Positions 1-11,845 of a DNA stretch of 64,000 bases are shown here, piece after piece (position 1 is the stretch's first letter; every line of letters starts with the position of its first letter). The stretch is from NCBI GenBank assembly GCA_035771175.1, contig CM069602.1, positions 7,503,001 through 7,567,000 of the forward strand, in the 5' to 3' direction. Source of the DNA: Paratinospora sagittata. Lineage: Eukaryota; Streptophyta; Magnoliopsida; Ranunculales; Menispermaceae. Made by a program: the position numbers and the translations under genes. Under the pieces are notes generated by a model. That model was not told the origin of the DNA and searched no databases. It saw only the letters and a program-made list of their open reading frames with translations.

Positions 1-1782
1 AGCAACTAGATTGCCAATTTGAATTGGGATGCTTCCAACAACAAAGTTGTTGCTCAAACTCAAGTACCGCAATTTCGAGCAGTCCCCGAGTTCCTCTGGA
101 ATTGATCCACTAAAATTGTTTGCGGAGAGGTCGAGGGACTCTAGATTTGTTAAATTTCCTATTCCTTTGGGCACATGACCAGACAACCTGTTGTCATTTA
201 GGCTGAGATTAAACAGTGAAGATAATTTGCCTAGATCTTCTGGTATCTCTCCCACAAGTTGGTTCAATGAGAGGTCAAGCACTCCTAATTGCTGTAACTG
301 GCCAAGGGTACTGGAAGGTATTTTCCCACCAATCTTATTTCCGGAGATCTTTAGCAAGGTCAAATTTCTACATTCTCCCCAGCTCGACGAGAGCTCCCCA
401 TATAAATCATTGTGGCTGAGATCAATATAATTAAGGTTTGGATATATTCCAAAGCCGTTAGTGATATTTCCTACAAGTTTGTTTCTTTCGAGTCTGACTC
501 TTATCAAGGTTGTGCAATTTTTGAAGCTTTCTGGGATTGGACCTGTGAAATTGTTGTCATATGCTACAAATTTCTCAAGCGCTCGTCCCCGACATATTTG
601 TTGCGGCAAATGGCCCGAGAAGGAGTTATTACCCACTTGGAAATCAACCATAGGTATTAGCGTTCCTAGTTCTTGTGGTATAATGCCAGATAACTTATTG
701 TTGAATACATAGAGGCGAATTAGATTGGTGCAATTGACTAAAGCAGAAATGGGACCTGTGAGTTGGTTCGTGGCCAAGTCTAGGTGATCAAGAGTTTTCA
801 ATTTTCCGATGGTAGCAGGGATTGAACCTGTGACAAGGTTATCAGACATATCCATGGTTCTTATGCTCTTCATATTTCCTATTTCTTCAGGGATGGAAGA
901 AGACAACATGTTGCTATACAGATATAGTAGGTTCAAACTGCTCATATTTCCTAAAGAAGGAGGGATTTGACCGGTAAGATCGTTTGTATGAAGGTCCATT
1001 TCAAACACATATTTGAGGTTCCCGAGCTCAGAAGGTATCGAACCAAAAAGACTATTTTCGAAAAGGAAGAAATAGTGCAGGTTGGTTATGTTGCCTAGAG
1101 AAGGAGGGATGAAGCCCGTGAAATTGTTTCGTGCTAGAGCTAGATGGTATAATGTTTTCAGATTGCCAATTGAGGAAGGGATTTCTCCTGTGAAAAGATT
1201 GGTATCAAGATCAAGAGATTGAATCTCAGTGTAATTTGCAAAGAGTCGGGGATGTACTTCACCCGTTAATTGGTTTTGGTAAAGATCAAGATCGACCATT
1301 CTAGTGAGGTTAGCAAGGGAACTTGGTAAGGGACCTGACAACTTATTGCGAGAGATATGGAAGAAAGTGAGTTTAGAAAGAACACCAATGTTATGCGGGA
1401 TGGGTCCTGAGAGTGAATTGCCCATTAACTCGATATAGACAAGTTCTGGTAATGAGGTTAAGCTCAAGTTGTTAAGGTTACCTTGCAATCCTGCGTATGG
1501 CAAGGAAATGTTTGTGACATGGTTGGCCGAGTTGCATGTTATGCCGAACCAGTTGCATGGACTTGGCAACGAAGCTTCATGATGGCTTGTGTTACCAAGA
1601 CTCCAGGAACTAAGAGCAGTTGTGTTTTGAAGACTTGCTTTCCACCGGAGAAGAGCTTGTGCTTCTGTTGATGTATCATCACCTGATGACACCAGTACTG
1701 CCATTGCAGCGTGATAGTAAAAAGATGTAAGAAGAAGAGGCCATAGCAACAGCAATAGAGTAGGACTCATGAAGGTAGGCAT
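1..1782 (-). CDS. LRR receptor-like kinase, MIK2-type, 5' part (runs off left edge)
   Basis: The frame is open from ATG at 1782 to base 1 (594 codons, no stop), so the kinase half lies outside the window. Residues 1 to about 27 are a hydrophobic signal peptide beginning MPTFMSPTLLLLLWPLLL. An LRRNT cap follows, with an ALLRWKASLQ motif and the cap cysteines in [10 protein letters not shown]. After that come about 20 leucine-rich repeats of 24 residues with the plant IPxxIGxL signature, up to the last one at base 1. The product should be a plasma-membrane receptor with an extracellular LRR ligand domain. The order of repeats matches the intact paralogue at 50194-53447, which is why I place it in the MDIS1-interacting receptor-like kinase 2 group. 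The ligand is unknown. No lesion is visible in the part present. Confidence 0.93.
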   Translation of the reverse strand, partial: MPTFMSPTLLLLLWPLLLTSFYYHAAMAVLVSSGDDTSTEAQALLRWKASLQNTTALSSWSLGNTSHHEASLPSPCNWFGITCNSANHVTNISLPYAGLQGNLNNLSLTSLPELVYIELMGNSLSGPIPHNIGVLSKLTFFHISRNKLSGPLPSSLANLTRMVDLDLYQNQLTGEVHPRLFANYTEIQSLDLDTNLFTGEIPSSIGNLKTLYHLALARNNFTGFIPPSLGNITNLHYFFLFENSLFGSIPSELGNLKYVFEMDLHTNDLTGQIPPSLGNMSSLNLLYLYSNMLSSSIPEEIGNMKSIRTMDMSDNLVTGSIPATIGKLKTLDHLDLATNQLTGPISALVNCTNLIRLYVFNNKLSGIIPQELGTLIPMVDFQVGNNSFSGHLPQQICRGRALEKFVAYDNNFTGPIPESFKNCTTLIRVRLERNKLVGNITNGFGIYPNLNYIDLSHNDLYGELSSSWGECRNLTLLKISGNKIGGKIPSSTLGQLQQLGVLDLSLNQLVGEIPEDLGKLSSLFNLSLNDNRLSGHVPKGIGNLTNLESLDLSANNFSGSIPEELGDCSKLRYLSLSNNFVVGSIPIQIGNLVA

Positions 1783-1848
1783 GGTTACGCTGTGGTAGTA
1801 CATAGTAATTCTCTACTAGTGGTTGATGATTGGCGTAGTTTCTTGTGT

Positions 1849-1855
1849 TTAAATA
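1849..1855 (-). promoter_or_regulatory. TATTTAA core promoter of LRR kinase gene 1
   Basis: TATTTAA inside GCTTATTTAAACAC on the minus strand, 67 bp upstream of the ATG. The same GCTTATTTAA block stands at a similar distance before both paralogues (53513-53519 and 60117-60123), in otherwise diverged flanks, which supports it as the TATA box. Confidence 0.6.
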
Positions 1856-2095
1856 AGCTTGCTTATGTTGTTAGTGCTGTTAGTCAGTACATATGAAGAC
1901 GCTTCATCTAGATTTCCAGAAAGACTTACGAAGTCAATATGATAGCGCCGCAAGTGGTTTTGCATTTAGGATGGTACATACCTTATTAATTTAATTATCT
2001 TCGCTTTCTTTGACTTGGCTTATGGGATGGAAGTGTTAGTCTACCTGCCGTGTAGATCTGTTTTACGTTAGAAATTGAACTCGAATGGAAAGGAA

Positions 2096-2510
2096 TGCAT
2101 TTTGTCTTTTATTAAACCAAACGAAGGGAACATAATTAATTTAGTTCAACTTTAGTTGATCAATAAATTTTTAATATATACAATAAATTTTTAATATATA
2201 TTTACAAAATAATTAAATTAATTAACTACATATAAATTTTTAATGTTTATGTTCATAATTTCATTAGGATTCACGTTCATAGTTAATTTGATGAAGTGTT
2301 ACACTGAGGTTTCAGCTATCTAATGCAAACTTCTTCCTTTACTTAAATTTTTAATATGCTTTTAATAAATTAAAAATAAATCCTAATTATATAAAATGAT
2401 AATGCAAATATTTACGAAAATATACATGTCATAAAAGAATTTGAAACATTTAAAATTAAAACATCAACATTTTTTTATCTTGTGCTTGCTGCGCCCTTTA
2501 TTTTTAAAAT
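2096..2510 (+). repeat. Diverged direct repeat, copy 1 (partner 4980-5400)
   Basis: AT-rich sequence with the same succession of words as 4980-5400: accaaac, taatttagttc, tttttaatatatat, taattaatta, aatgcttatgttcataatt, ctaataaattaaaaataaa, aaaatgacaatgcaaatattt, and atcaacatttttatcttgtgcttgc near the end. No coding potential seen. It lies in the upstream flank of LRR kinase gene 1. Confidence 0.7.
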
Positions 2511-2639
2511 ATGTGAAAATTGAAATTTTTATTAAGGATAGAAATTTTTATAATGTGTTTTTAAAAAGATTTTCTTAAAATATGTACATAAAATAGATTA
2601 AAAAAATAATAAATAAATAAAATGCTTGAAAATCCTGTT

Positions 2640-3140
2640 TTTATGAACAAATCTCTGTTTGATTGTTCTTCCTTCATAGGAAAGCTCATATAAAGCAAGA
2701 GAGTCCACTTCTTACCCTTATTACACGTACTATATAAGCCAGTTTTGTTTTGTCTTTATCAGCTTGTGGTTGAAATTTTCCATTTTAATAGGACAGAAGA
2801 GATGGAGATGGAAATCATGGAATATAGTGTTTTGTTATGTTTCTCACTGCACAACTCTGGCTCAATATTCTTCTTAAAATCAGTGGGGAGAAATATGAGT
2901 GTTTTCAGTTAAAAATGATGCTAGTTTTATCTCAACTTCATTTTCTAATGCATTTTTATTATGAAGCTAGCATAATCTTTTTTTCAAAACTCTATTAAAA
3001 TATTTATGGTAGATTAAGGGTTTATAAAGAATTTGTGTTTACAAAGAGTCCTAATGCAAAAGTTAGCTTATTACAAATCTTTTGGTTGATCTTTGCCTTG
3101 TGAAATTTCTTTCAAGGGTGTGGTTGGCATGGTTATAATT
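2640..3140 (+). repeat. Duplicated LRR-kinase spacer (partner 56240-56740)
   Basis: This stretch matches the 3' flank of the dead LRR kinase at 56900-60046 in the same orientation. Shared words include gagagtccacttcttacc, attacacgtactata, ttgttttgtctt, gcttgtggttgaaatttt, tagattaagggtttataaag and tcaagggtgtgg. The match stops near 3140, at ggcatggttat. It is therefore what remains of the 3' flank of the kinase gene that once followed gene 1, and 3140 is a likely breakpoint of later insertion. Confidence 0.75.
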
Positions 3141-3907
3141 AAGTATAATCAGGTTGTCCTTTCTACGAGCCTAATGTAAGTCGAACTCGCTTAAAACTAA
3201 ATTAAATTGGATCAAAACACATTATTTTGGTTCGATTTTGTAGTTTCAACCAACCACTGACACTCTCGAAAGCATGTCTAGTGGGCAGTCTCATGAGGAC
3301 TAGTCAAAGCGCGTGCAAGTTGACTCAGGCGCCCAGGTCATCTATTAAACAAAAAAAAGAAGAGCCCATTAACACTCCTTCCTTATTTAACCTAGAAGGT
3401 AGGATATTTTTTCTCCAACATGGCCATGTTGCATTAAATTGAGTCTTATCCACTATTTCACTGTTTAGCTCTTTTTCTTTCCAAAACCTTGCATGTTCAT
3501 CTTTTACTCCCTTGATTTCTCTACCTGTTTCGGTCTCTGTATATCTCTCTTACCCAGTGTTAGTCTTTCCGCGCTTTCATTTGACTATGTCCTACAATAG
3601 ATGTATGTCATGATGAACATTATTGCGGACATTGGCATCATCGCCCCTAAGTCAATTCAGCTATATTAAATCGGATGAGGACCACCCAACAGATGTTTTT
3701 TTCAGTTCTGCTATTGAATTAGGGTGGCCTACACCAAAGTCGCTGACTTCGATTCTCAAGTCTGGGAGTGTTGTGCGAAACAGAATGAAAAATTATACAC
3801 GCACCAAATCTAATAAATGCAAAAGTGAACTCACAAACAAGAAATACAAAAATTTACATAATTTGATGAATGTTGGCTTACACAATTTATTTTTACTATA
3901 ATAAGGA
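3141..3907. other. Intergenic, no gene recognised
   Basis: Short ORFs at 3227-3442 and 3623-3901 have no recognisable domain, no neighbours that support them, and ordinary noncoding composition. I see no gene here. Confidence 0.5.
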
Positions 3908-3909
3908 TG

Positions 3910-3962
<53 letters not shown>
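3908..3962. repeat. (TA)n microsatellite
   Basis: About 27 uninterrupted TA units. Similar TA tracts lie at about 6299-6328 and 6567-6600. Confidence 0.95.
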
Positions 3963-3967
<5 letters not shown>

Positions 3968-4080
3968 GAGAGAGAAACTAAAAAGGTGTTTCAATTTTTT
4001 GGTTTAATTTCCATTAGATGTCCCCACATCCTTATAGTATAAGATTAGTTTTTATTTAAGGTAGGAGCAAAATAGTATAC

Positions 4081-4390
4081 ATCTTCTAAAGAAGGTGCCT
4101 CCAAGAATTAAACCTATAACCTCTATAACCTTTATACAGGGACGACCTTTAAGACTCAACCCGCTTCCATTAACCCGATCAGTAGTAATAACTAAAAAGG
4201 TGTTTCTAGATGTATCCACTTGCCATCTATCATCTTTGACTGTGGGTAGAGTTAGTGTTTTTACCTTTTTGGTGCATAAATCTAGAAACTCCCATCTAAA
4301 ATTATAACTCATACGAAAGCCGACAAGTAAACCCTCATAAAGCTGAAGCTAGACCTGACCTGAGGCCTTCTTTGGCCCTAGTTGTGTCTG
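4081..4390 (+). repeat. Dispersed repeat R, intact copy
   Basis: Shares tgtatccacttgccatctatcatc-type sequence, ctaaaattataactcata, and taaagctgaa followed by tgaggcc(a/t)tctttggc with a second copy at 41281-41372 plus 46568-46690. That second copy is split by an LTR insertion. The small ORFs on both strands here are overlapping readings of the repeat. Confidence 0.7.
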
Positions 4391-4979
4391 CGTTTAAACT
4401 CAAGCATTTTTTTTCAAATGCATGGGTGGTGGATGGGTGCTTCAATAACACGCAGAAAAAGAGCACTTTGAATCGCAAATGCAAAATGCCCACACAATTC
4501 AAAACCTGCTTTTGGCAATTTTTTCACCCCGACAAAGCTTCTGCCACACCCCCAAATGAGGCCTTTCACTCGTGTCATTTTGGGTTTGTATTTGGGGTGA
4601 TAATAAACTGGTACTGATATGGATACGGATAATGTCTCATACCAATGCACATATAGTATGTCTGGCCCAGTTTAAAAAATGGATAGCAAATGTTCTTCAG
4701 TACCTGTATATTTTTAAAATTGGGTAGCCTAATTTTATCCGTACCCACATTTTAAAAAAAATATATATAGTGTTAAAATATGTTTTTTCAATAAACAAAT
4801 AGAAATTTTATGTCAAAAGTGACAAAGAACAAAAAAAAAAAGAATATAACAAGAAAAAAAAAGATTCAATAAGAAATATGAGTAAAAAAGATTTAATGTA
4901 TATTAAGTAAGAACCGAGTACTTGATTTTTTGAACTTATGTTCGGATCCAATCCAATTTTCTTTTCAAATGAAAAGCAA
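4391..4979. other. Intergenic, no gene recognised
   Basis: AT-rich, with A-runs near 4750 and 4830. The ORFs at 4372-4650 on both strands show no recognisable protein. Confidence 0.5.
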
Positions 4980-5400
4980 TGAATTTTGTAGTTTATTTTA
5001 CCAAACCAATGTAAACATAAGTAATTTAGTTCCAATTTAGTTTGTCAAATAGAAATTTTTAATATATATTTATTAAATAATTAATATAATTAATTACTAG
5101 ACACATTTTGTATAAAATTTTAATGCTTATGTTCATAATTTTTTTATAATTCATATTTATAATTTAATTAATTTGACAAAGTTTTATATTGGTATTGACT
5201 ACCTAACAGAGTCATTCTCCTTTTACTTAAATATTTAATGTACTTCTAATAAATTAAAAATAAAGTCCTTATTATGTAAAATGACAATGCAAATATTTGT
5301 AAAAGTATACAAGTCATAAAAAAATTTTGAACATATGAAATTAAAATATCAACATTTTTATCTTGTGCTTGCCGTTTGGTAGATGCGCCCTTTATGTCCC
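4980..5400 (+). repeat. Diverged direct repeat, copy 2 (partner 2096-2510)
   Basis: Second copy of the spacer-derived repeat described at 2096-2510, about 2.9 kb downstream. It continues into a segment (about 5412-5465, ggacaaattgtgaggcaa) that resembles 54066-54110 and 55300-55350 near the LRR kinases. This again points to kinase-cluster spacer DNA. Confidence 0.7.
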
Positions 5401-5774
5401 ACAACATACTAGTAATTTTAATGGACAAATTGTGAGGCAATTCAATACACTTCAGATGCATTATCTGTCTATATAAATTAATATAATGTGAAAATATAAA
5501 TTAATTATAAAAAAAGTTATGAAAAATCTAATATAATATTTAGGTGGAGTTTGGTAACATGATTTATGGGATTCACAATTTTAAAGAAATTGTAGAGCTA
5601 AAAAAATTCACATATTTATTTCGACTATGTCAAGTATATGCCCAAGTCATCATAGTGCACCTCAATACCAAGAAAATACCGTAAATCTCCAAGGTCTTTC
5701 AACGCAAATTTACTAGTGTTAAGAGGATGCACCGGGGCTCTCCCCTACAATCAACACAAACAAAGCCATGCAAT

Positions 5775-6295
5775 TTACATATATCAACATGGCTAGCTAG
5801 TTAATGTTTTTAACACGTTGTACCTTTAGGTTTTTTTTTTGGAAAATACTTTTACGATTTAGAAATTGTACATAAAATTATATTCACGCTGATGTGGTGA
5901 ATGGTGAGTGGTGGATATTTTTTTTTTTATTTTTTTTTCTTATGATATGGTGATATGATATATTGTTACATCAGCTTGGATCTAATTTTAAGTGTGTAGT
6001 TTAGGTCGTATTAGCACTCCCTTTTTTTTCTTTTTTTATCTACAAAATGGCTGCCCTTTGATATATGTAATTTACATATGAAAAATACTTTTTGAACTCA
6101 TTTTCTGTGTACTCCTTCCACACTCAACCAAATGTCACAACCAAATGTGTATGTCAGATTTTTCTTGAATTACATATATGATTTAATAGACATATATACT
6201 TAAATGTAAACGAAGACTTTGTGTAGCATGACTCTTACATATCCATGTTGATAATAGGAACACAACTAACTGGTTAACGTTTCCAACACGTTGTA

Positions 6296-6331
<36 letters not shown>

Positions 6332-6400
6332 CAACATATATCCATGTTGATAATAGGAACACGGCTAGCTAGTTAACGTTTCCAACGGGTTGGACCTATA
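5775..6400 (+). repeat. Three short diverged copies of a ~50-bp motif
   Basis: Near 5776, 6236 and 6338 the sequence reads roughly tacatat(at)c-atgttgat/aacatggctagctagttaa followed by cgtttccaacacgttg-tacct. A TA microsatellite separates the second and third copies. No ORF is associated. Confidence 0.6.
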
Positions 6401-6563
6401 GTTTTTTTTTTTTCTTCTTTTTTAATTCATTTTTAACAAAGTGGCTGTCCTTTTCAACCTATGAAGCTAGGTTTTTATTTTCTCCACTTTGTTTCCAACC
6501 TAAAAAGCTAGGTTTTGTCCTCTACTTTCTTTTTCTTCCTACCCTATTAATACACATTTGCAA

Positions 6564-6603
<40 letters not shown>

Positions 6604-6734
6604 TGTGAAAGACTTGACGGATACCAAAAAGTGACGAAGTGACGGCGGTGTATAAAGACGAAACCTATTAAACTATATACTTGTTTATTATATGTGACAA
6701 GTTTGTAGTCCCGTCCGATGGGCGGCATTAATAA

Positions 6735-7224
6735 AATAATACTACTATAGACAAAATTTAGATTTACTAAAAATGCTACCCTTCTGTGTAAATAATATTG
6801 ATATTAAGAATAATATTAACTAATTGATTAAAATATAATTATATAGTATTCATCATTTGTTGTCTACGAATTAAAAAAAAAATTCATCTACAATTTTTCA
6901 CTATTATAGGTTGGTATAAATATTTGATCATATATATATCATCGTAACATTTTGATGGAAATTTATGATGCATGAAATTTTGTCAAACAAAAAGAAAAAT
7001 CATTCTATTTCTTTTAAAGCTTCTATTAATAAAATACCATCAAATTAGATAATGTAAAATTCATAGTCATGCATTTATTTACAACCTTTATAAGTACATA
7101 AATATGACAAAATGATGACTAACATTACATATATGTTGATGCAACAACGAAATGAGTTTGGAAACTTATAACATATATAAACGAAATAAACAACTGGTCA
7201 AAGTCAAAGTCATTACATATGTTG
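6735..7224 (+). repeat. 490-bp dispersed repeat block, copy 1 (partner 21572-22057)
   Basis: Nearly identical in the same orientation to 21572-22057: both open at aataaaataatactactatag and both end at cattacatatgttga. A hairpin-forming cgtcc-gat-gggcg lies just left, at 6712-6724. The second copy abuts the RPA gene of the Helitron, so the block may be a Helitron-associated or otherwise mobile segment. I could not identify its ends as those of a known element. Confidence 0.75.
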
Positions 7225-7364
7225 AAGCAAGAGATAAAGAGTGATTGCTGGAGAGATGAAAAGGAGGAGTGGTTGAGAAAGAAAACAAAAGAAGAAAGAG
7301 ATGAGAGAAAAGGAAAAAACAAATAGTGAGAGGTATTGACAATGACATATACCAAACCGAAGGA
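7200..7364 (+). repeat. Purine-rich repeat, copy 1 (partner 9022-9160)
   Basis: Follows the 490-bp block: gaagcaagagata, gattgctggagagatgaaaa, ggagtggttgagaaagaaaa, and caaatagtgagaggtatt up to atataccaaac. The same run recurs at 9022-9160 in a different context. On the minus strand it is pyrimidine-rich, like a transcript leader. Confidence 0.7.
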
Positions 7365-9021
7365 AAAATATTTTTGTTGACGTTTCTCAGGATATATATA
7401 TATAATGAAGGTGAGGTCTCATCTATTTAAGAAACATTAACATGAAGGTATGAAGGTGGGGAGTGCGTGATATGCTGAGGATTCTTTTTTGGAGTGAGTT
7501 ATTAGTTCAGATTTATGTTGGATCTTTGTCTATGTGTAGTCCGAGATATAATGATATTGTTGGGACCTTATATGAAGAAGAACTTGACATAAAGATGACA
7601 ACTTGACTTAAGAAAATAACTCTAAAAGTCTACTCTATGATCAATTTAGTGCAATGATTTGTCATTATACGGTATCACTTCTTTACTTATGTCAAGATGC
7701 TTATAGTACTACCCTACATACTACTACTACCACACTTATAGTAATTTTAATATCAATTCCAATGCAACTAATACCTATATACTCGGCCTATACACCAAGT
7801 TCTTTCCTCTTCTCTCAAATAAAACCCAACATACAAAAAATAATCAATGTAATTCACATACCATGCAAGTCAACCCTGTATTTGGAAAGGACATTATCAT
7901 TATTCAAGTTTATATATAAGCATATAATATGATATTGATAACAATATAAGTTTTTCCATTATTCGATTGGTAATAGGAATATTTGCAATAATTCTAACTC
8001 TAGAAATGTAGCAACACTCAAGTTAAAAAAAAACATAATTCTTCGTTTGAATATTATATAATAGTAAGATGAAGATTAGGAGCAAAGAAAAGTCAAAATA
8101 AACATGCCTATTATTGAGATCAAAAAGTTATGTGAACATTATATGTAAAATAATGAATGAAACAAAATGATACAGGAAACAATAGTCTTTGAATGGAAAT
8201 ATAATATTATTGTTCATCTTCAATATTCGCGTCCAAGATTTACAGGAAACAATTTCTCTTCTCTCCACAACCTAAAAAAGTTAGTACAACCCATTAGTTT
8301 ATTGACTAAAATAACTTAAGAAAAAAACTCTAGAAACCAAAGAACAACCCTTAAAGTATTTAAAATATTTAAGAAGAATTAAAGTCATCAATCAGCTTGA
8401 GGTGTTTTCATGAAGGAATTCATGTATAAACAATCAAGCAAATCCGAAACTATTTAAGTTCAAACATAGCCAGATGAAATAAAAAACATGAATTTTCTAC
8501 CAAGATTCTAAATCTACAATTTAATCAAAGAATAAGTAATTCAAATATTCTGAAAGAAAAGCCTAAATTGAAAAATCAAAAGCAAAACATTCAAGAGATG
8601 CACTAACCTTGAATGTCTTCTTTAATGACTGAACTGTATCAATAAAAAAAGAGGATATTATGATTCTATAATTCTATGATAAATAACTAAGAAAATTGAG
8701 GAAGAAAGAATCAAAAATGTAGATATTAGTTATCTTCTCCCGTTGTACATGGTAAAAAGCACAGGTGACTTAGATCTCTTGTATGAAAAATAAAATTGAA
8801 TATAGTTTAATTGACTTAATCTGAATCTGTATTCTAATTTTTGTTTTCCGACCCTATCTGCCCAAAAAGAAATTTAGATATAAAAAAAAGAAAAGCTTAC
8901 TTCTTCTTTTTATAGATTGAAGACTCAACCGACAAAAATCCGCAGTCGCATCAATACTGTAATTCGCATTGAAGAGATGAAGAGAAGCAGTAGATGGAGA
9001 TAAAGAGAAGGAATGGTTGGA
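7365..9021. other. AT-rich intergenic stretch
   Basis: No domain-bearing ORF, no splice-consistent gene and no clear repeat seen. The 92-aa ORF at 7654-7932 is low in information and not convincing. Confidence 0.5.
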
Positions 9022-9160
9022 AATGAAGCAAGAGATATAGAGAGATTGCTGGAGAGATGAAAAGGGGGAGTGGTTGAGAAAGAAAACAAAAGAAGAAAGA
9101 GATGAAAGAAAAGAAAAAAACAAATAGTGAGAGGTATTTACAATGACATATACCAAACTG
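9022..9160 (+). repeat. Purine-rich repeat, copy 2 (partner 7200-7364)
   Basis: Same run as at 7200-7364, from gaagcaagagatatagag to acatataccaaac, with different DNA on both sides. It ends about 160 bp before the palindromic element at 9325. Confidence 0.7.
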
Positions 9161-9399
9161 CTCATTGGTGTGTAATTAGAAAATGTAATTAATTATCACG
9201 TGACGCTTACTTATTTAACAAATATTTATATAAATATCTGCTTCTTATTATTATTCAAAGTTTTGCAACAAACAAACACTATATAGCTAGGTAAATACAT
9301 GCTTGAAATATATAGGTGGTTGTATGTAATACCCTGTATTTCACAAAAAAAAAAAAAATTAAATTACTATTTGAAATTTTTACTATTTGGGTAACGCCC

Positions 9400-9508
9400 G
9401 AACGTTCAGGCGCGTGACAGAACGTTCAGGCGCATGACAGAACGTTCAGGCGCATGACAGAACGTTCAGGCGCATGCCAGAACGTTCAGGCGCCATGCCA
9501 GAACGTTC
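9400..9508 (+). promoter_or_regulatory. Six GAACGTTC boxes, 20-bp period, beside a TATA box (left arm)
   Basis: GAACGTTC begins at 9400, 9420, 9440, 9460, 9480 and 9501. The spacer is aggcgcatgaca or a close variant. TATATAA follows at 9524-9530, so the array sits directly upstream of a plausible transcription start. The octamer is a perfect palindrome. It fits the paired heat-shock-element form nGAAnnTTCn and also contains an ACGT core. Regulatory function is inferred. Confidence 0.6.
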
Positions 9509-11633
9509 AGGCGCAAAAATCTCTATATAAGAAACCTCCTCATTTCTCATTCCTCACACCAAATCACCTTCTCTTGTGATTTGTCTTCTCCTTTCCACGC
9601 ATTCTAAGTTTTTAGTCTTTGAGACTCCCGGTGCGGTGCAACAAAGTTCTGTCCGGAGGAAAGCGCCAGATCTGAAAGCGGTGCAACGAAGTTCTGTCCT
9701 GAGAAAAGCACCAGATCTGAAGGTGGGGAACGAAATATAGGTTTGCGTGTTTCATAACTTTTATTAAAGTTTACATTCGATTATTATTATGTCTACTATT
9801 CATTTACACTGCATTATGTCAATAATGTTTATGACCTGAATGTCCTAACTTTGCACGTCGTGATACCGACCCTGATAAAGATCACTAGACGTTGACAAAG
9901 TCAGTCTAAATGTCAAGAAAAGACTACACCAGTAGACTAGACTAGTTCATGCATTGGCATCATACATATCACCACCTAGGGACGTATATGGTTTATGACT
10001 CATAGAATAGTTAGAAGCATTGCTCACTATTCATATTATTTCTCTGGAGAGGGACGTACATGAGAACTCGGCTACGCCGGGGAGGGACATCAGTACGTGA
10101 ATCCAGAGCATCGTTCCTGAGGAGGGACGTACAGTGAGAACCTGGCTACGCCCGGGGAAGGACACCTGTACGTGAACTCAGGCGATGTACGCTCATCAAA
10201 CCATTAATACGTGACGGTGTCATGCATACATACATATTGATTGATTATGATGCTTACATGTGTATTTAAGATATTTGATATTGAAGTATGCTTTATTAAT
10301 TGTTATACTCATGCACTATTTACCCACTGAGCGCGTTAAGCTCACTCCAATATTATCAAATCAGTCACAGGAAATTAGGGTGGACTGGGTGCAGGTTATG
10401 GGGCCCACATTTTGTACCCTTTGTATGAATCATTGGGGATTTTGGGAGTATGTTCCCTTGACCATTTTATGTACAAAAGTATTCTGAATTATATGAAATC
10501 AGATTTGTACTGTATATTGTATTTCCGCTGCGCACTCTGTTATTACCATTGTGATTGTTCCAAATGCGCGCCCCGCCTGAGACGTCGGCGGGGCGCGCAT
10601 TTGGAACAATCACAATGGTAATAACAGAGTGCGCAGCGGAAATACAATATACAGTACAAATCTGATTTCATATAATTCAGAATACTTTTGTACATAAAAT
10701 GGTCAAGGGAACATACTCCCAAAATCCCCAATGATTCATACAAAGGGTACAAAATGTGGGCCCCATAACCTGCACCCAGTCCACCCTAATTTCCTGTGAA
10801 AGATTTGATAATATTGGAGTGAGCTTAACGCGCTCAGTGGGTAAATAGTGCATGAGTATAACAATTAATAAAGCATACTTCAATATCAAATATCTTAAAT
10901 ACACATGTAAGCATCATAATCAATCAATATGTATGTATGCATGACACCGTCACGTATTAATGGTTTGATGAGCGTACATCGCCTGAGTTCACGTACAGGT
11001 GTCCTTCCCCGGGCGTAGCCAGGTTCTCACTGTACGTCCCTCCTCAGGAACGATGCTCTGGATTCACGTACTGATGTCCCTCCCCGGCGTAGCCGAGTTC
11101 TCATGTACGTCCCTCTCCAGAGAAATAATATGAATAGTGAGCAATGCTTCTAACTATTCTATGAGTCATAAACCATATACGTCCCTAGGTGGCGATATGT
11201 ATGATGCCAATGCATGAACTAGTCTAGTCTACTGGTCTAGTCTTTTCTTAACATTTAGACTGACTTTGTCAACGTCTAGTGATCTTTATCAGGGTCGGTA
11301 TCACGACGTACAAAGTTAGGACATTCAGGTCATAAACATTATTGACATAATGCAGTGTAAATGAATAGTAGACATAATAATAATTGAATGTAAACTTTAA
11401 TAAAAGTTATGAAACACGCAAACCTATATTCCGTTCCCCACCTTCAGATCTGGTGATTTTCTCCGGACAGAACTTCATTGCACCGCTTTCAGATCTGGCG
11501 CTTTCCTCCGGACAGAACTTTGTTGCACCGCACCGGGAGTCTCAAAGACTAAAAACTTAGAATGCGTGGAAAGGAGAAGAAAAATCACAAGAGAAGGTGA
11601 TTTGGTGTGAGGAATGAGAAATGAGGAGGTTTC

Positions 11634-11845
11634 TTATATAGAGATTTTTGCGCCTGAACGTTCTGGCATGGCGCCTGAACGTTCTGGCAGGCGCCTGAAC
11701 GTTCTGGCATGGGCCTGAACGTTCTGGCATGCGCCTGAACGTTCTGGCATTGCGCCTGAACGTTCTGTCACGCGCCTGAACGTTCTGGCACGCGCCTGAA
11801 CGTTCTGTCACGCGCCTGAACGTTCTGTCACGCGCCTGAACGTTC
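11634..11845 (-). promoter_or_regulatory. Ten GAACGTTC boxes plus TATA box (right arm)
   Basis: Mirror image of the left array, with the TATA box at 11634-11640 on the minus strand. There are ten octamers between 11656 and 11845, against six on the left, so the array changed length after the arms formed. Spacing is 19-21 bp. The 105-aa ORF across this array is only a translation of the repeat. Confidence 0.6.

Noticed and set aside
6700..6734. Helitron 3' hairpin (cgtcc-gat-gggcg) at the edge of the 490-bp block
   Set aside because: The stem is short, no CTRR follows at the correct place, and the other copy of the block lacks it.
9400..9508. Regular short repeats resembling a CRISPR array
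   Set aside because: The spacers are near-identical, the period is only 20 bp and the genome is a plant. It is a tandem repeat with a palindromic core.
10260..10904. Mirror-image 75-aa ORFs in the palindrome arms
   Set aside because: They exist twice only because the arms are inverted copies. No domain is recognised.
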